This document shows, one piece after another, positions 54,582-63,712 of a stretch of DNA of 64,000 bases. Made by a program: the position numbers and the translations under genes. The DNA lies in the NCBI RefSeq assembly GCF_015330125.1, contig NZ_JADDXR010000002.1:1054001-1118000 (forward strand), written 5' to 3'. The notes beneath the pieces were generated by a model. That model had not been told where the DNA came from, did no database searches, and saw nothing but the letters and a program-made list of their open reading frames with translations. This stretch comes from Zobellia nedashkovskayae (GTDB taxonomy: Bacteria > Bacteroidota > Bacteroidia > Flavobacteriales > Flavobacteriaceae). How positions within the stretch are numbered: position 1 is the first letter of the stretch; each line of letters starts with the position of its first letter.

Positions 54582-56255
54582 TCATTTTTCTTGTAAATAT
54601 AGTTCTTTGTAATATTGCTTAGCCATACGCTCACTCGTAAATTCGGGAACAATATCATCAATAGCTTTGAAAACAATTTTATTCCATTCGCTTGGCTTAT
54701 CATAGAAAGTAGGCAAAATCTTTTCTATCAAAATATCATATAAATTATTACTATCTATATAATCTTGCTGTTGCGTGGGTAAATTGAAATCTATTGCTGG
54801 TAGCACAAAACAGTTTTTTTCATCTTGAGCAAATTCTGGAATCCAACCATCATCTGTAGAGAGGTTAACCGACCCATTAAATGCTGCGCTCATTCCACTT
54901 GTACCAGAAGCTTCCCTAGTGATTCTTGGCGTACTCAACCAAACATCTGATCCTTCTTTCAACTTTTTAGAAAGTTCAATTTCATAACCGGTCAATACGG
55001 CTAGATTTGGTCTATATTTTGTGTAATTCACCAATCTATTGAAAACATCAATGGCATAACCATCAGTAGGATAAGGCTTTCCTGCCCATATAATCTGAAC
55101 GGGGCGTTTGTTATCGCTTAATAGCTCTTCAAATCGGTTAAGGTCACGCAATAATAAATCCGCTCTTTTATACTCCGCAAATCGTCTTGCCCAAACTATG
55201 GTTAAAACTTCAGGATCAAAAATTTTGCCAGTTTGCTGAAGAACCTCTTCAAAAAGACTATTCTTCAATTCCTTTTTTCTCTTACCAAAAGCCTTAGCAT
55301 CTTTCTTTTTCCATGCTTTTTTCACCTCATCATCCTGCCAAAAAAGTAAGTTTTGAGCATTGGTAATAGGTATAATTTTGGCTGTTCCTGAAAAATCCTT
55401 CCACATGTTAGCTGCAACTACAGCATGTAATTTTGATACGGCATTTGCTTTTTTTGCAAACCTTAATGCCGCAACTGTATGGTTAACATTATCACCGTTT
55501 GTCATTTTCTGACGTACTTGTTCATCAGAAAAGCGTTCTCCAAAAAAGCCTAAATTATTTAAATAATACGCATTGTTCTCCACATTACCAGCTCTTTCAG
55601 GAGTGTGGGTCGTAAAAGCCATTTGGGCTTTGCTGCCTTGGTTTTGCAAATAGTAGAAAGCGGGCAAGGCATGACCTTCGTTAAGGTGATAAACATCAGC
55701 ACCACCCAATGCTTCAATAATTTTCGCTCCCCCAATACCAAGAACTATACTTTGAGCCACACGAGTTTCTTGGTTTGAATCGTATAAATTATTGGTAATG
55801 CTGCGAGAAAGAAAATCATTGCCTTCAACATCGGTAGTTAAGAAATAAATAGGAGCAGAACCAAACACTTCAGGTTTAAGCACAAGAGCGCGAACTTTAA
55901 CCTGGTAATTGTTATTTACCCTAACTTCTACCTCAAGACCAGAATCTTCTAAAAAACTATAGTTCTTTTCAACAAAATCTACCCGCAGAGTTTGATCTTT
56001 ATTTCTATTTTGGTCATAATAACCATATTTCCACAAAATACCCACACCAATCAGATTTTGCTTTAAATCGTAAGCAGATCTCATATGTGAACCTGCAAGG
56101 AAGCCTAAACCGCCAGAATAGGTTTTTAGACCTTGGTGTACGGCAAACTCCATGCTAAAATAGGCTGTTCTTTTGTCGAACTCCTTGGCTACTTTATAAG
56201 GATGGTTCCAAGTACCAAGTTTATTCTTTACGTTGTTATCAAGAGTTGTTTCCAT
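54582..56255 (-). CDS. glgP: alpha-glucan phosphorylase-like protein (GT35), cofactor lysine replaced
   Basis: 557 residues from the ATG at 56255 (METTLDNN); a TTG five codons earlier is possible. It belongs to the short phosphorylase group: YFSMEFAVHQGLKTYSGGLGFLAG near residue 32 (seen in pieces), VYHLNEGHALPAFY, TTHTPERAGN, WARRFAEYKR and EASGTSGMSAAFNGSVNLS near residue 448. In known phosphorylases the PLP-binding lysine follows GTxxM (GTGNMK, GTSGMK). Here that residue is Ser456 (codon AGC at 54888-54890). Either another lysine binds PLP or the protein is not a classical phosphorylase. Role in glycogen or maltodextrin use is inferred from family. Confidence 0.8.
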   Translation of the reverse strand: METTLDNNVKNKLGTWNHPYKVAKEFDKRTAYFSMEFAVHQGLKTYSGGLGFLAGSHMRSAYDLKQNLIGVGILWKYGYYDQNRNKDQTLRVDFVEKNYSFLEDSGLEVEVRVNNNYQVKVRALVLKPEVFGSAPIYFLTTDVEGNDFLSRSITNNLYDSNQETRVAQSIVLGIGGAKIIEALGGADVYHLNEGHALPAFYYLQNQGSKAQMAFTTHTPERAGNVENNAYYLNNLGFFGERFSDEQVRQKMTNGDNVNHTVAALRFAKKANAVSKLHAVVAANMWKDFSGTAKIIPITNAQNLLFWQDDEVKKAWKKKDAKAFGKRKKELKNSLFEEVLQQTGKIFDPEVLTIVWARRFAEYKRADLLLRDLNRFEELLSDNKRPVQIIWAGKPYPTDGYAIDVFNRLVNYTKYRPNLAVLTGYEIELSKKLKEGSDVWLSTPRITREASGTSGMSAAFNGSVNLSTDDGWIPEFAQDEKNCFVLPAIDFNLPTQQQDYIDSNNLYDILIEKILPTFYDKPSEWNKIVFKAIDDIVPEFTSERMAKQYYKELYLQEK

Positions 56256-56304
56256 AACTATAAAATTCAATTTAATTGATACACTTCTTTAAATGAACCT
56301 ATTG

Positions 56305-56346
56305 AAAAGGTCTTGACTTTTTTATGTAAACACAAAAGTCAAGACC
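56305..56346 (-). terminator. intrinsic terminator downstream of pckA
   Basis: The 13-bp perfect stem AAAAGTCAAGACC (56334-56346) with GGTCTTGACTTTT (56309-56321) encloses a 12-nt loop. Read on the minus strand it is followed by TTTT (56308-56305). It lies 47 bp after the pckA stop. Confidence 0.85.
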
Positions 56347-56392
56347 AATTCATTCTTTAAAAATGTAACACGATTTCGTTTAAAAATAAATC

Positions 56393-58027
56393 CTAGATAT
56401 CATTATCCATTATCTGGTGAGCGTCAATTAACGGGCCACCGTTTATAACTTCATCCGAAGCTTGGTTAATGAATTTATCAAAGTTTAAATGGAACGAATG
56501 TGCTAATTGTATAGCCTTACTGATATATGCCCCTTTTTGAAGCCAAGTGTTCATTGGATCCAAAAGTTCTGTAGGTACATTATGACAGTATTTAGGCATA
56601 TGTAAACCAAAAATAGGATGTTGTTCAAAATCTACCTTTTCTAACTCGCCTTCCAAAATTGAAGAAATCATGGCTCGTGTATACTTCAGTTTTATTCTTG
56701 ATCCTACGCCGTAAGGACCTCCACTCCAACCTGTGTTCAACAACCATACATTAACACCGGCCTCAGTCATTTTTTTACTTAGCATTTCTGCATACTTAGT
56801 TGGGTGCAATGGCATAAATGGCTCTCCAAAACATGCGGAGAAAGAAGGAACAGGCTCATTAATACCAGCCTCTGTACCTGCAACTTTAGCAGTGTACCCA
56901 GATATAAAGTGGTATGCAGCTTGCCCAGGTGTAAGTTTTGATACCGGTGGCAATACCCCAAAAGCATCACAGGTTAAAAAGAAAATATTCTTTGGATTAT
57001 CTCCGTAGGAAGGTACTTGTATGTTATCAATATGGTCGATAGGATAACTAACCCTTGTATTTTGCGTGATAGAACTATCTGAATAATCAACCTCTTTCGT
57101 TCCTTCTTTAAAAACTATGTTTTCCAACAAAGCACCTGGACGGATAGCACGGAAAATATCTGGCTCTTTTTCTTCAGTAAGATCAATCACCTTAGCATAA
57201 CACCCTCCTTCAAAATTGAATACGATGTTATCTGCTGTCCAACCATGTTCATCATCTCCTATAAGTTTACGGTTAGGATCTGCAGACAAGGTAGTTTTTC
57301 CGGTTCCTGAAAGTCCAAAAAAGATAGCCGTGTCACCATCCTGTCCATAATTAGCAGAACAATGCATTGGCAATACATTTTTCTCAATTGGAAGAATAAG
57401 ATTTAACGCAGAAAAAATACCTTTTTTCATTTCTCCGGTATAAGCAGACCCAGCAACCAAGGCTACTTTTCTTGTGAAATCCAAAATGGAGAAATTTCCA
57501 GCTCTTATTCCCGAAGCTTCAGGGTCTTTTGCCACAAAACCAGGGGCACAAAGAACTACCCATTCTTCTTCAAAATTTTCAATTTCATTATCGTTCAATT
57601 GAATGAACATATTTTTGACAAAATAATTTGACCATGGGTATTCCGTAATCGTACGGACATTCATTCTATACTCTGGTGCAGCGCCTACATAAGCATCACG
57701 CACATATACTTCTGTGTCTGACAAATAATCAGCAACTTCATCATAGAGCTTATTGAAATTTGCAGAATCTATAGGTTTGTTTATTCTACCCCACCACACT
57801 TTGTCTGCGGTATAGTCATCTTTTACAATAAAACGATCTTTTGGAGACCGACCGGTAAATTTTCCTGTATTTACACATAACGTACCGTTTTCTGTTTCTG
57901 TACCCATACCTTTCTCAACAGTTATTTTCTGAAGAGTTTCTCCGTCTAGGTTCCAGTTAGCTTTTACATTTTTCAGCCCGTACTTTTCAAGGTTTGCGTT
58001 CTTGGGCATTCGTGATAATGTTTCCAT
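56393..58027 (-). CDS. pckA: phosphoenolpyruvate carboxykinase (ATP)
   Basis: 544 residues, usual length. Makes PEP from oxaloacetate with ATP, the first committed step of gluconeogenesis. Motifs: GRSPKDRFIV near residue 54, the PEPCK-specific SANYGQDGDTAIFFGLSGTGKTTLS around residue 240 (P-loop GLSGTGKTT), LIGDDEHGW with the metal Asp pair, NTGWSGGPYGVG near residue 430 and RMKLKYTRAM-like IKLKYTRAM. It is the last of three same-strand genes with the SLC13 permease and Usp. A strong terminator follows. Confidence 0.97.
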   Translation of the reverse strand: METLSRMPKNANLEKYGLKNVKANWNLDGETLQKITVEKGMGTETENGTLCVNTGKFTGRSPKDRFIVKDDYTADKVWWGRINKPIDSANFNKLYDEVADYLSDTEVYVRDAYVGAAPEYRMNVRTITEYPWSNYFVKNMFIQLNDNEIENFEEEWVVLCAPGFVAKDPEASGIRAGNFSILDFTRKVALVAGSAYTGEMKKGIFSALNLILPIEKNVLPMHCSANYGQDGDTAIFFGLSGTGKTTLSADPNRKLIGDDEHGWTADNIVFNFEGGCYAKVIDLTEEKEPDIFRAIRPGALLENIVFKEGTKEVDYSDSSITQNTRVSYPIDHIDNIQVPSYGDNPKNIFFLTCDAFGVLPPVSKLTPGQAAYHFISGYTAKVAGTEAGINEPVPSFSACFGEPFMPLHPTKYAEMLSKKMTEAGVNVWLLNTGWSGGPYGVGSRIKLKYTRAMISSILEGELEKVDFEQHPIFGLHMPKYCHNVPTELLDPMNTWLQKGAYISKAIQLAHSFHLNFDKFINQASDEVINGGPLIDAHQIMDNDI

Positions 58028-58051
58028 AATTCTGTTTTTTAGTGGTTCATA

Positions 58052-59890
58052 TTAAAAGGGCCATATTACTGGCACCAAAAGCATTGTTGCTGCAAAAAGC
58101 AACAGTAAAAGTGGCCCACCCACTTTTACATAATCTATAAATTGATATCCTCCTGCTCCCATAACCATGGCATTTGTGGTGGTTCCCACAGGAGTTAAAA
58201 AAGCTGTAGAAGCGCTAATAGCTACAGTAATCATAAAAGGTTTAGGAGAAACTCCTAAAGAAAGTGCCGCCATGAGTGCAATAGGCGCCATCAAAACTGC
58301 GGTAGCGGAATTATTAATCGTCTGGCTAAAAGCAGTGGTTACCAAAAATATCCCTCCCAAAAGCACTACTGGATGAATATCCCCTAAATAACTCACCAGT
58401 CCATTAGATATCATTTCGGCAGCCCCGGTCTTTTGTAAGGCAATACCCATAGGTATCATGGCAGCGATCATAACCACGCTCGTCCAACTGATACCTTTAT
58501 ACGCCTTTGATATAGGAACACAGCCTGTAATCATAATTATTCCTGCACATATTAAAGCAGCAATAGCACTTGGCATTAGCTTTAAGACCAGTAATAAGAT
58601 CATTAATATTAAAGTCCCCAATGCGATATAGGATCTTGGCGTTAGGACATCTACGTCTTTGGCCATTGCTTCCGGACTACCAGAAACTACCAAGTTTTCA
58701 TACACATTGTTCAATGCTTCAATATTTTCCCAAGACCCTCTAATTACAAATGCATCACCCGCTTTAATGGTTACATTCTTATCTCCAATTGGTTTACCGT
58801 CTCGTGAAGCTCCTAATAATTGTATGCTCCATTTGTTCAAATATTTACCCATTGGCAAGGTTTTACCAACAAAAAAAGAGGTGGGAGTAACAATCATTTC
58901 TACCATACCAACTTCTTGGTTAATCAGCTCTCTTTTTACTTCAGATGATTTAAATTCTTTAGGAATAAGCCCTAGTTTAAACTCTAAAATTATCCTATCT
59001 ACATCTTTGGCCGCACCCTTAACTGTTATAATATCATGGTAACGCATCTGTGTATTCGGTTCCGGAAACTCAACATAAGGCGGTGTACCTTTTAAAACAC
59101 TTGGGTGTCTACGGCGTAAGCGCATAACGGAAACGTTGTATTTTTTCTCAAAATCCCAACTGCCAATTTCTGTACCGATCAATTCTGACATAGAACGAAT
59201 ACGTAAGCGATACATATTATCACCAATACTATAGTTCTTAATCCATTTATGAACTTCTGAATCTATATTTACAGGCTTATCTTCTGTTTCATGATTTGGT
59301 AAAAGACGGTATCCTATAAACTTAAAATAGAGTATCACTATTAATAATAAAGGAAGACCTACCAAGGCAAACTCAAAAAACGAGAATGAAGGAATTCCAT
59401 TTTCAGTCAATACATTACTTACTATAATATTTGGCGGCGTTCCCGTCAAGGTCAAAAGACCACCCGTGTTAGATCCAAACGCCACGGGCATAAGTAATTT
59501 TGATGGTAAAGTTCCTGCCTTCCAAGCGGCTGAAACCGTAACCGGAAGCAATGCTGCTACCGTACCAGTATTACTAACAAAACCAGAAAGAACCCCAGAA
59601 CCCAAAGTAACCAAAATCAATAGTTTAGATTTACTTTTACCGGCCCATTCCACAAACTTTTTACCAGCAAGGGCAGTCCACCCCGTTCTTGCAAGACCCT
59701 CTCCAATAATAAATAGCGCCGCAATCATTATTACCGTTGGGTTACTGAAACCGCTCAGGCTTTCTTCCATATTAAGAACACCAACTAGGTATAGTGCCAA
59801 CATAGACATTAAAGCCACCACATCCGGAGGAAAACGCCCCCAAACAAATAAAGCGATGGTTACTGCCAAAATCACAAACAATATAGTCAT
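58052..59890 (-). CDS. SLC13/DASS-family permease with two TrkA-C domains
   Basis: 612 residues. Two blocks of membrane helices (about 1-195 and 405-612) flank a cytoplasmic region with two TrkA-C/RCK_C domains (about 215-310, RIRSMSELIGTEIG; and about 320-400, TPTSFFVGKTLP with GDAFVIRGSWENI). Family helical hairpin motifs: SNTGTVAALLPVTV near residue 105, GGLLTLTGTPPNIIVSNVL near residue 142 and the inverted partner FLTPVGTTTNAMVMGAGGY near residue 565. Relatives carry sulfate, dicarboxylates or other anions with sodium. Position before pckA favours a C4-dicarboxylate, as an inference. Confidence 0.88.
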   Translation of the reverse strand: MTILFVILAVTIALFVWGRFPPDVVALMSMLALYLVGVLNMEESLSGFSNPTVIMIAALFIIGEGLARTGWTALAGKKFVEWAGKSKSKLLILVTLGSGVLSGFVSNTGTVAALLPVTVSAAWKAGTLPSKLLMPVAFGSNTGGLLTLTGTPPNIIVSNVLTENGIPSFSFFEFALVGLPLLLIVILYFKFIGYRLLPNHETEDKPVNIDSEVHKWIKNYSIGDNMYRLRIRSMSELIGTEIGSWDFEKKYNVSVMRLRRRHPSVLKGTPPYVEFPEPNTQMRYHDIITVKGAAKDVDRIILEFKLGLIPKEFKSSEVKRELINQEVGMVEMIVTPTSFFVGKTLPMGKYLNKWSIQLLGASRDGKPIGDKNVTIKAGDAFVIRGSWENIEALNNVYENLVVSGSPEAMAKDVDVLTPRSYIALGTLILMILLLVLKLMPSAIAALICAGIIMITGCVPISKAYKGISWTSVVMIAAMIPMGIALQKTGAAEMISNGLVSYLGDIHPVVLLGGIFLVTTAFSQTINNSATAVLMAPIALMAALSLGVSPKPFMITVAISASTAFLTPVGTTTNAMVMGAGGYQFIDYVKVGGPLLLLLFAATMLLVPVIWPF

Positions 59891-59910
59891 GAAGTCTTTA
59901 TTTATAGGTG

Positions 59911-60696
59911 CTAATCAATAGCTAATACTGGGATTTGCGAATGTAATGTGAACATTTCCGTAAGTGCTCCTTTTGAAGGTTCACTCTTTTTTGCATGGTT
60001 ATTAGGAAGAATTGCGATCATATCCAATTCTTTACTAGACGCATACTCAAGAACCCCTTTTACCACATCAGGATTTTCTATAAATACGTGTTCTGAGTAG
60101 AAATCTTCAAGATAATACTCTAATGAATTTTCGTTCTTTTCCTCTGTTGAAGAATAACCATATATTCCCTCACTGTTTTCAATAGTGATTACATATACCT
60201 TTGCATTAAATCTTCTTGCCACCTTAAGCAAGGTATCAAGAACACTCTTGTCTTCTATTTCTTCTTTCCCCAGTACCAAACCAATATTCTTAATCTCAGT
60301 TTTATTAGTAACAAAAGGAACAACTAAAACCGGACAGTCAATCTCCAAAACCAATTTTGAAGTATTGGTTGGCGAGGAATCTTCATTATCAAATGCACCA
60401 AACGTACCCATTATAATAAGGTCTACTTGCTCATCTTCCTGAATTTTAACCAATGATTGGGTTAACTCGCCTTTAATGGCAATCCATTCAATTTTATTTT
60501 TAAGAATCTTGGCATATTCCTCTTCTACAGCTTTAAAAGCCTCTTTAAGTATATCTATATCGTGAGACTCAGAAACATACCCTAGAATAATCTTAAGGTC
60601 TTTATCTTGGCCTACAAAGTGTACAGCATAGTCCAATGCTTTTTTAGCGGTTTTTGAAAAATTAAACGGGATTAGAATTGTAGGATTTTTTTTCAT
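59911..60696 (-). CDS. two-domain universal stress protein
   Basis: 261 residues, two tandem Usp-like folds. Domain 1 (about 1-140) starts PTILIPFNFSKTAKKALDYAVHF and has VDLIIMGTFGAFD; its nucleotide motif is degenerate. Domain 2 (about 141-261) ends MIAILPNNHAKKSEPSKGALTEMFTLHSQIPVLAI. Both lack a full GxxGx9GS motif, so ATP binding is doubtful. First gene of the usp-SLC13-pckA cluster (20 and 24 bp gaps). Its upstream region has a -7 box and a well-placed palindrome. Confidence 0.85.
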   Translation of the reverse strand: MKKNPTILIPFNFSKTAKKALDYAVHFVGQDKDLKIILGYVSESHDIDILKEAFKAVEEEYAKILKNKIEWIAIKGELTQSLVKIQEDEQVDLIIMGTFGAFDNEDSSPTNTSKLVLEIDCPVLVVPFVTNKTEIKNIGLVLGKEEIEDKSVLDTLLKVARRFNAKVYVITIENSEGIYGYSSTEEKNENSLEYYLEDFYSEHVFIENPDVVKGVLEYASSKELDMIAILPNNHAKKSEPSKGALTEMFTLHSQIPVLAID

Positions 60697-60723
60697 CTTG
60701 CTAGTATTTTAATTATTCATTGC

Positions 60724-60769
60724 CAAAGTTAAGTCCTGATTCGTGCCTATAATATGACAGATGTCATAT
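60724..60769 (-). promoter_or_regulatory. candidate activator-dependent promoter of usp-SLC13-pckA
   Basis: On the minus strand TAACTTTG (60731-60724) fits TAnnTTTG, 28 bp before the usp start, and no TTG lies at the -33 position. Instead a perfect 8+8 inverted repeat, ATATGACA-GA-TGTCATAT (60752-60769), is centred about 40 bp upstream of the expected start of transcription. That is where Crp/Fnr-type activators sit at class-II promoters. The regulator is not identified. Confidence 0.5.
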
Positions 60770-61034
60770 AGTTAAAAATAGGTTTGATATAAATTGCACC
60801 ATAATTAACAACCTTCTATAAGATTACAAAAACACCTTAATTACAGAACTTTACATATGTTTAAATTTATGTTACCAAGCTATTATCTTTAAGAGGAGAG
60901 AAATCAATCACAGAAAATTTCTATTCTTTTGCGAAGTTCAAAGGCATGAAATCTGAATCAAAAAGATGATAAGGTTCATAAAACGAAATCTAATTAAATA
61001 AGATTTATCTTATAATTGACGTAATCCCCATATA
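60770..61034. other. rest of the divergent region between usp and the porins
   Basis: 265 bp, AT-rich, no gene. A plus-strand stretch TATTCTTTTG near 60922-60931 recalls the -7 box but has two extra bases. No other structure seen. Confidence 0.3.
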
Positions 61035-62381
61035 ATGAACAAAGCTTTAGTAAAAAAAATTACTGTGTTCATTTTTATTCTTTTTAGTGCCGGTCAGGTT
61101 TTTGCACAGACAAGCGATAGTACGGCACTTAGGACTAAAAAATTAAAATTCTTTTTAAATGAAGAAAAGACTCATTGGTTAGCGGTGCACATGTACACCC
61201 AACTTTGGATGAGAATGAACGATAACAATCCAGGCAGCACCATTTCAGACGTACCAGAACACTACACCTATGATGTTTCCGTTAGACGTTTTAGATTGGG
61301 ATTTCAAGCGCAGGTTAGCGATAGACTTTGGGTCTACTCACAGTTTGGAATAAATAACCTCAACTACCAGTCACCTCGTGGCACATCACTAGATTTATTA
61401 GATGCATACGCAGAGTTTGAAGTAGCCAAATCCTTATACATCGGTGCTGGAAAAACGGCATGGACAGGGCTTTCTCGCTATTCGGCACCCAATACTTCTA
61501 AATTACTCACCAATGACTTACTCTTACTGGCGCTTCCAACAGATGGCGAGGCAGATGACCTTATTCGTAAACTAAGTGTCTACGCTAAGGGAAAGTTGGG
61601 GAAACTAGATTACCGTATAGTAGCTTCCAAACCGTTTTTGCCCAGCAATAGCAGTGATACAGAGGAAGAGCTTGAAGAAGATATCGCAAAGTTTAATGAT
61701 AAAACGAAGGGAGGCATCTACTCCACCTATCTAAAATGGGAATTTTGGGATGCCGAAGCAAACCGTATTCCCTTTAGCAATGGAACTTACTTGGGTGAAA
61801 AGAAAATACTTTCTATTGGTATAGGTGGCGAATACCAGAATGACGCGTTGTCTACTACAAAAAACGACACCGAAGTATTTCATGACATGGTACTCTGGTC
61901 TGTAGATGCATTTCTAGATTTACCGATAGATACTTTTAAAAAAACAGCCATTACGGCTTACTTAGGCTATTTCAATTACGATTTTGGACCTAATTACATA
62001 CGTAATACGGCCACCAATAATACCACGCTAACCTTAGATAATAGCCAAGCCTCCTTTAACGGCGCCGGAAACGCTTTTCCATCAGTTGGCAGTGGTAACT
62101 CAATATATATGCAAATGGGATACCTTTTTCCAAGTATGGGGCGCACTAGATACTATGGAAAATTACAACCCTATGCCGCTGTACAGTATTCAGATTTTGA
62201 CCGTCTGGACGAACCCATGACCTATTATGACCTAGGTATTAATTGGTTTCTAAAAGATCACCTTTCTAAATTTTCCCTCAGCTTACAGAATAGACCTATT
62301 TACAATTCTACCGATCAAGGTCTTGAAGTGGATTCTAGAAAATGGTCTGCTGTGCTACAATATATTATACGAATTGAATGA
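61035..62381 (+). CDS. outer-membrane porin, OprO/OprP-like, copy 1
   Basis: 448 residues. Signal peptide (VFIFILFSAGQVFAQ, cleavage near residue 25), then a series of amphipathic beta strands with many aromatic residues. Typical blocks: WLAVHMYTQLWMRMND near residue 48, VRRFRLGFQAQVSDRLWVYSQFGINNLNY near residue 78 (in parts) and the last strand RKWSAVLQYIIRIE ending in a charged Glu after an aromatic pattern. It resembles phosphate-selective porins, but selectivity cannot be read. Its stop overlaps the next ATG by 4 bp (ATGA). Confidence 0.75.
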   Translation: MNKALVKKITVFIFILFSAGQVFAQTSDSTALRTKKLKFFLNEEKTHWLAVHMYTQLWMRMNDNNPGSTISDVPEHYTYDVSVRRFRLGFQAQVSDRLWVYSQFGINNLNYQSPRGTSLDLLDAYAEFEVAKSLYIGAGKTAWTGLSRYSAPNTSKLLTNDLLLLALPTDGEADDLIRKLSVYAKGKLGKLDYRIVASKPFLPSNSSDTEEELEEDIAKFNDKTKGGIYSTYLKWEFWDAEANRIPFSNGTYLGEKKILSIGIGGEYQNDALSTTKNDTEVFHDMVLWSVDAFLDLPIDTFKKTAITAYLGYFNYDFGPNYIRNTATNNTTLTLDNSQASFNGAGNAFPSVGSGNSIYMQMGYLFPSMGRTRYYGKLQPYAAVQYSDFDRLDEPMTYYDLGINWFLKDHLSKFSLSLQNRPIYNSTDQGLEVDSRKWSAVLQYIIRIE

Positions 62382-63712
62382 AATACTGGCGAACATACGG
62401 AATACTACTCTACTTTTTGGTACATGGTCCTTGTCTTTCTACTCTTCAGGCGCAGTCCAAACCAAGCAACAATAAGCTTCTTTTTTATTTAGATAATGAA
62501 AAAGAGCAATGGCTTAAAATAAGTGCCTATGCCCAAATTTGGGCACGTAATACGCAAAACAACCCTGGAAGCACCATAAATGACAGACCTGCATCTACAA
62601 CTACAGATCTTTCCATAAGACGTTTTAGACTTGGGGTAAGTACAAGCCCTTGGCCAGAGACAACATTCTTCTTTCAATTAGGCGTTAACAACCTCAATTA
62701 TCTATCTTCTCGAGGAACTTCGGTAGACCTATTAGATGCTTATGTGGAGCATAAATTATCTAACTATATTGCTGTGGGTGGAGGGAAGTCTGCATGGAAC
62801 GGATTGTCTAGATATACATCGCCAAGTTCTTCCAAAATGATTGCATATGACATAAGTTTTATTGCTCTGCCCACCTTAAATGGTACAGATGACCTTACCC
62901 GTAAACTAAGCGTCTATGCGAAAGGAAAAGTAGGCAAGCTAGATTATCGTCTAGTTTTGGCAAAGCCCTTAGCCATTCAGAGTACAACCACAGCCGCTGA
63001 ACCGGTAGAAGGTTTAGCAAGTTTTACCAGTAATAAACCCAATGTACAATACTCTAGCTATATAAAATATGAATTTTTAGATGCCGAAAGTAATGCCTCC
63101 CCATTTCTTAGCGGCTCTTACCTTGGAAAAAAAAGAGTACTTAATCTAGGTATAGGCTATACACTTCAACCCAATGCCTTATGGTCTTTGAGGAGCAACG
63201 AGAATCAATTTCATGATTTAAAACTTTTTGCCGCTGATGTTTACCTAGACCTACCCCTAAAATTTAATCCTGAAATGGTAATTATGGCATATTTGGGCTA
63301 CTTCAACTATGACTTTGGTCCAGGCTATATAAGGCAAATAGGAGCCAATAACCCTGTAAATGGTTTATTATCTACAGAAGAAACTTATAGTGCCAAAGGA
63401 AATAGCTACCCTGTATTAGGTACAGGAGAAGCATTATGGGGCCAATTGGGATATCTTTTCCCATCTATGGGTAAAGAAGACAATAAAGGCAGGTTACAGC
63501 CATACATATCTGCTCAATACTCAGATTTTGATGCCATTCCATCTCGTATACTTCAATATGATTTTGGTATGAACTGGTATTTTAACGGCCATTTATCTAA
63601 ATTATCAATAAACGCTCAAAACAGACCTGTTTATAGTAACTCCGCAGAAGGCATACTAAAAGATGGTCGCAAATGGATGTTCGTTATGCAATATCAATTT
63701 AGGATTGATTAG
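62378..63712 (+). CDS. outer-membrane porin, OprO/OprP-like, copy 2
   Basis: 444 residues, clearly a paralog of the preceding gene in the same order of blocks: WLKISAYAQIWARNTQNNPGSTIND, SIRRFRLGVSTSPWPE, GINN-like VNNLNYLSSRGTSVDLLDAY, LSVYAKGKVGKLDYRLVLAKP, YLGYFNYDFGPGYIR and the final GRKWMFVMQYQFRID. The signal peptide is longer (HGPCLSTLQAQ). Overlap of 4 bp with copy 1 suggests coupled translation of a tandem duplicate whose copies have since diverged. Confidence 0.75.
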   Translation: MKYWRTYGILLYFLVHGPCLSTLQAQSKPSNNKLLFYLDNEKEQWLKISAYAQIWARNTQNNPGSTINDRPASTTTDLSIRRFRLGVSTSPWPETTFFFQLGVNNLNYLSSRGTSVDLLDAYVEHKLSNYIAVGGGKSAWNGLSRYTSPSSSKMIAYDISFIALPTLNGTDDLTRKLSVYAKGKVGKLDYRLVLAKPLAIQSTTTAAEPVEGLASFTSNKPNVQYSSYIKYEFLDAESNASPFLSGSYLGKKRVLNLGIGYTLQPNALWSLRSNENQFHDLKLFAADVYLDLPLKFNPEMVIMAYLGYFNYDFGPGYIRQIGANNPVNGLLSTEETYSAKGNSYPVLGTGEALWGQLGYLFPSMGKEDNKGRLQPYISAQYSDFDAIPSRILQYDFGMNWYFNGHLSKLSINAQNRPVYSNSAEGILKDGRKWMFVMQYQFRID

